Positions 7,013 through 9,527 of a stretch of 9,527 nucleotides of DNA are shown piece by piece. Source of the DNA: Bacteroidia bacterium. Lineage in GTDB: Bacteria; Bacteroidota; Bacteroidia; Bacteroidales; UBA12481. The notes under the pieces were generated by a model. That model did not search any database. It worked only from the letters and a program-made list of their open reading frames with translations, and was not told the origin of the DNA. Each line of letters begins with the position of its first letter. The first letter of the stretch is position 1. A program made the position numbers and the translations under genes. Location: contig JAPLDV010000807.1 in NCBI GenBank assembly GCA_026391235.1, positions 1 to 9,527 of the forward strand, in the 5' to 3' direction.

Positions 7013-8629
7013 TCAATCTAACCGGATCCTCGCAAACCAAAGTCTTTTATTTCCAAGAAATCCTTGGGATCCAAATAATATCAACTTATTGTCGACGGTT
7101 TCAAGATATGGCATTTTTAAATTGAGGTAATAGAACTTCTTTTTCTCCCTATTTCGCTGATAATTATAAAAATCAGTCATTTTGTTAGCTGATAAATCCA
7201 CTTTGCAGATATCTGAAGAGATAATATCAAACCAGGATGGGCCAAATCCTGCAAAAATATCGATACTGGTATACTCTGGTTGCATCGTCAGCCAATATAT
7301 GTTTTGAGGATTTTTCCCAACAAAACACTTTTGAATTATTGGCATTTCCTGACCACCCATGAAGCCTTTAACATTGTAAGTATATTGTCCGATAAGATTC
7401 CCTGTTTTATCAAATCCAAAAGCAAAACAATCAGCATAAGTCGTTATTTTCTGGAGTGTTTGAATGTTTCTGCGGGTTGAATAATTCTGACCCGCAATAA
7501 ACAAATTACCATCGGGAGTTGCGCCATAATCAGCAATAGTAAATCTTTTGCCATCATATGAATCGAGATTCTTAGCAGATGGGGGCATGACTTGTTTAGT
7601 GAGAAATTCATCAATCCTTGTATTGGTTATATATTCTACCTTATGATCTGCAACCTTAATGATCTGGAATCCATCGAATTTGCTTGTTGACTTTAAGTCG
7701 GAAAAGTATTGCCCTTTCCCGTTTAATGAAGCTCCAAATAAATAACAGGCATCTGTTCGTTTGTCAAAAACATTACCCTCAATGCTCCAAAAACAGGTCG
7801 GTGAATTAAATGAAATCCGATCCAACAGGTCGAGATTTTTACTAATTCTGATATAAGTATAATTTGCAATGCTTGGGTCAGAAACTTTTTTCCCAACATT
7901 CTTTGGAGCGAATATACAAAACATGTCATTTTCAATATTTACTTCTCTGGCGTCTGCTTTGTCGTCCACAAATCTTGGATACACAACTTCCTGAGGATAG
8001 TCGAATTTGATCTCTACATTCTTGACTACATCCAATGACTTGTTAATTTTAAGTAAATGAAAATTTTTACAATAACTCTGTTCATCTTGTTTTGAGGTCA
8101 TGCCACAAAGAATGTATACATTATCAATATCTTCAAATGACCACCAGTTACGATAGTGAAAATACTTACCACCATCTTCGTTGCGAAGTTTTTGTGATTC
8201 CTTTGTTTTTGATTTTGAATTATATACCATTTTTTTCCAGTTATAGGTAAAATCAAAAACTCTCTTTTTCAGAATCAGTTCGTCTTTTTCGGATACCGAA
8301 ATAATTTCACTCTGGAACTCCTCACCTTTAAAATCCCACCAGGCGTATTTTTTTTGTGCATCGCTTAACTCAAGTTCGCTTTTTTCATCGCGAAGGAAGT
8401 TAAAATCCTTATCGAACAAATATTGTTCAATTTTAACAAAATCTGGTTTGACCTTCAGAATGAAAACAAGGGTATAGGTGCCGGTAGTTTCTTCATAACT
8501 GATATTAGCAATGTTACCCATATTAGCTGCACCCGTAATGTCATAATTCTTTTCCAGCTCCAGATCTTGTGCAAAGCAGAAAGCTGAGAAAAGAAGAAAT
8601 ACTAAAACCGAACAAATGTTTTTTTTCAT
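7013..8629 (-). CDS. Secreted protein of unknown function, propeller-like
   Basis: This 538-residue protein has a signal peptide (residues 1-20, ending FCFA before Gln21) and no T9SS tail or lipobox, so it is probably periplasmic or exported by another route. I do not recognise a family. A recurring pattern is visible: a hydrophobic strand ending in Gly (VYILCGM 171-177, CYLFGAS 295-301, LFIAGQN 376-382, LILFGSQ 516-522), in most cases followed by a second strand near a Lys or Arg (FHLLKINKSLD 190-200, FQIIKVADHK 321-330, FAFGFDKTGNL 402-412, LWFARIRLD 530-538). That pattern suggests blades of a beta-propeller. The region of about 80-165 is rich in Lys, Glu, Trp and Tyr. The start ATG 8629 directly precedes a normal signal peptide. 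It is followed after 55 bp by the ankyrin-repeat gene and lies 75 bp after a T9SS-exported protein gene, all in one direction. Confidence 0.8.
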   Translation of the reverse strand: MKKNICSVLVFLLFSAFCFAQDLELEKNYDITGAANMGNIANISYEETTGTYTLVFILKVKPDFVKIEQYLFDKDFNFLRDEKSELELSDAQKKYAWWDFKGEEFQSEIISVSEKDELILKKRVFDFTYNWKKMVYNSKSKTKESQKLRNEDGGKYFHYRNWWSFEDIDNVYILCGMTSKQDEQSYCKNFHLLKINKSLDVVKNVEIKFDYPQEVVYPRFVDDKADAREVNIENDMFCIFAPKNVGKKVSDPSIANYTYIRISKNLDLLDRISFNSPTCFWSIEGNVFDKRTDACYLFGASLNGKGQYFSDLKSTSKFDGFQIIKVADHKVEYITNTRIDEFLTKQVMPPSAKNLDSYDGKRFTIADYGATPDGNLFIAGQNYSTRRNIQTLQKITTYADCFAFGFDKTGNLIGQYTYNVKGFMGGQEMPIIQKCFVGKNPQNIYWLTMQPEYTSIDIFAGFGPSWFDIISSDICKVDLSANKMTDFYNYQRNREKKKFYYLNLKMPYLETVDNKLILFGSQGFLGNKRLWFARIRLD

Positions 8630-8678
8630 GGCAAAATAGTTTTGATTTTAACAATAAGCATATTATCTGATAAAAGTA

Positions 8679-8706
8679 TTTGTTAAGAACTGTTTGTTAA
8701 GAACTT
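8679..8706. repeat. Two tandem 14-bp direct repeats
   Basis: TTTGTTAAGAACTG (8679-8692) is followed at once by TTTGTTAAGAACTT (8693-8706), identical over 13 bases. The second copy overlaps the first two bases of the stop codon (8705-8707 on the minus strand) of the upstream T9SS protein gene. Each copy contains GTTaagAAC, a small dyad. It may be a replication-slippage duplication or a pair of protein-binding sites in the 75-bp gap. Confidence 0.6.
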
Positions 8707-9527
8707 ACCTTTGTAAACTAAGTTTTATTGTGGCATTTTTCTTATTGGTGATTAATTGGCAATAATAAACTCCTGCTGGTAAATTGGTACCATCAAATGG
8801 CAATGCATATTGTCCGCCAGGCAATTCCTTATTAATAAGAGTCTCGACTATTTGTCCCAATTGTCCGATAACCCGCAAATTAACAAAGGATAATTCAGTA
8901 AGACCCAGCCTAATAGTTGTAGCGTTGCTAAATGGGTTCGGGAAACAAGTTAAAATAGAAGAGTTTTCTTCAAAAGAATCGATGCCATCGATTGGATTCA
9001 GAGATCGTTTAAACCACTGACTATAAATCTTGTTCTCACCCTGATACCTGACAAATACCGAGTCGACATTGCTCAGTGGTATATTCTCAGCTTCTGCATT
9101 ATAAATCCAAGGAAGGTTGATGTCACTACTTAAAGTCATGATTTGTGGAGATGACATTGAGCCTGATTTTGATTTTATTACGTATTCAGCCTTAACTACT
9201 TGCTGATAATTAAAAGAATATACCTTCGCCGGACTCCACCGATCAAAATTGTCTTTAATTCTTACATAGATTATATCTCCCTTATTTTGTTGATTTATAG
9301 GAATATCAGCGATTCCGTTTACTAAATTCAACGGTATTCCCTTGCCCTTGCCCGGATCACTATTAATGTAGTATTCTCCATACTCAATAATACTTCCACT
9401 ATTTGATAAGAATTCTTTTCTGGTGATACTTTTGGGTGCACTCCAGGTACCATTTGTACTTTTCAACCGAACATAAAGTTTTGATCCAATTGGTAAGGCT
9501 AAGTTTTCAACATTTATTTCGACATCC
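8705..9527 (-). CDS. C-terminal part of a T9SS-exported modular protein
   Basis: The frame is open from the window edge (first full codon at 9526) to TAA 8705-8707, giving 273 residues; the true start lies outside. The visible part contains the end of one repeat module (LPIGSKLYVRLKSTNGTWS), one full module (EYGEYYINSDPGKGKGIPL to IYVRIKDNFDRWSP) and a degenerate third (KAEYVIKSKSGSM to SVFVRYQGENKIYSQW). These are the roughly 80-residue 'DPGxGxG...LYVRxKDxxGxWS' modules common in Bacteroidota secreted proteins. The last 80 residues (about 8705-8947) are a type A T9SS sorting domain: CFPNPFSNATTIRL, LRVIGQLGQIVETL and FDGTNLPAGVYYCQL. A TTG at 9466 could be misread as a start but lies inside a module. 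It is likely a surface or secreted protein; its ligand is unknown. Confidence 0.87.
   Translation of the reverse strand, partial: DVEINVENLALPIGSKLYVRLKSTNGTWSAPKSITRKEFLSNSGSIIEYGEYYINSDPGKGKGIPLNLVNGIADIPINQQNKGDIIYVRIKDNFDRWSPAKVYSFNYQQVVKAEYVIKSKSGSMSSPQIMTLSSDINLPWIYNAEAENIPLSNVDSVFVRYQGENKIYSQWFKRSLNPIDGIDSFEENSSILTCFPNPFSNATTIRLGLTELSFVNLRVIGQLGQIVETLINKELPGGQYALPFDGTNLPAGVYYCQLITNKKNATIKLSLQR

Overview
The window looks like a piece of a Bacteroidota (Bacteroidetes) genome. Two proteins end in type IX secretion system (T9SS) type A sorting domains. Two others begin with lipoprotein signal peptides, one of which carries the acidic surface-export signature CKKDD. Bacteroidota-type 'ARGVCW' fibronectin-like repeats occur in two neighbouring genes. 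Every gene whose N-terminus is visible starts with a signal peptide, so this is a cluster of exported proteins. No tRNA, rRNA, CRISPR array, transposase or integrase was seen.

Layout. Positions 1-129 hold the C-terminus of an unidentified plus-strand gene. A second plus-strand gene (246-1697) encodes a secreted protein with seven FG-GAP/VCBS-like calcium-binding repeats, predicted to form a seven-bladed propeller, plus a T9SS sorting domain. A convergent gap of about 170 bp follows, with an inverted repeat and a weak terminator-like hairpin. All remaining genes are on the minus strand. Reading in their direction of transcription they are: the C-terminal part of a T9SS-exported protein (9527-8705, continuing beyond the window), a secreted protein of unknown function with propeller-like recurring strands (8629-7013), an exported ankyrin-repeat protein (6957-5686), a lipoprotein with a caspase-like (clan CD) core followed by fibronectin-like modules (5499-3154), and a repeat lipoprotein with a damaged C-terminal DUF1566/FISUMP-like domain (3134-1867). 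The gaps are 75, 55, 186 and 19 bp, so the last two genes very probably form one operon and the first three may form another.

The two most notable points are both in the last gene. First, its C-terminal C-type-lectin-like domain is cut: the start of the domain and its terminal 'YWSSSE...RAVRAF' block lie in different frames and abut within a few bases near position 2000, which indicates an out-of-frame internal deletion or an assembly collapse. Second, the terminal block has a codon pattern (a run of codons all reachable from AAC/AAT by changing only A) that resembles the variable region of a diversity-generating retroelement target. No reverse transcriptase or template repeat is in the window, so that remains a hypothesis. 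The caspase-like lipoprotein in the same operon is the other candidate for an uncharacterised surface system.
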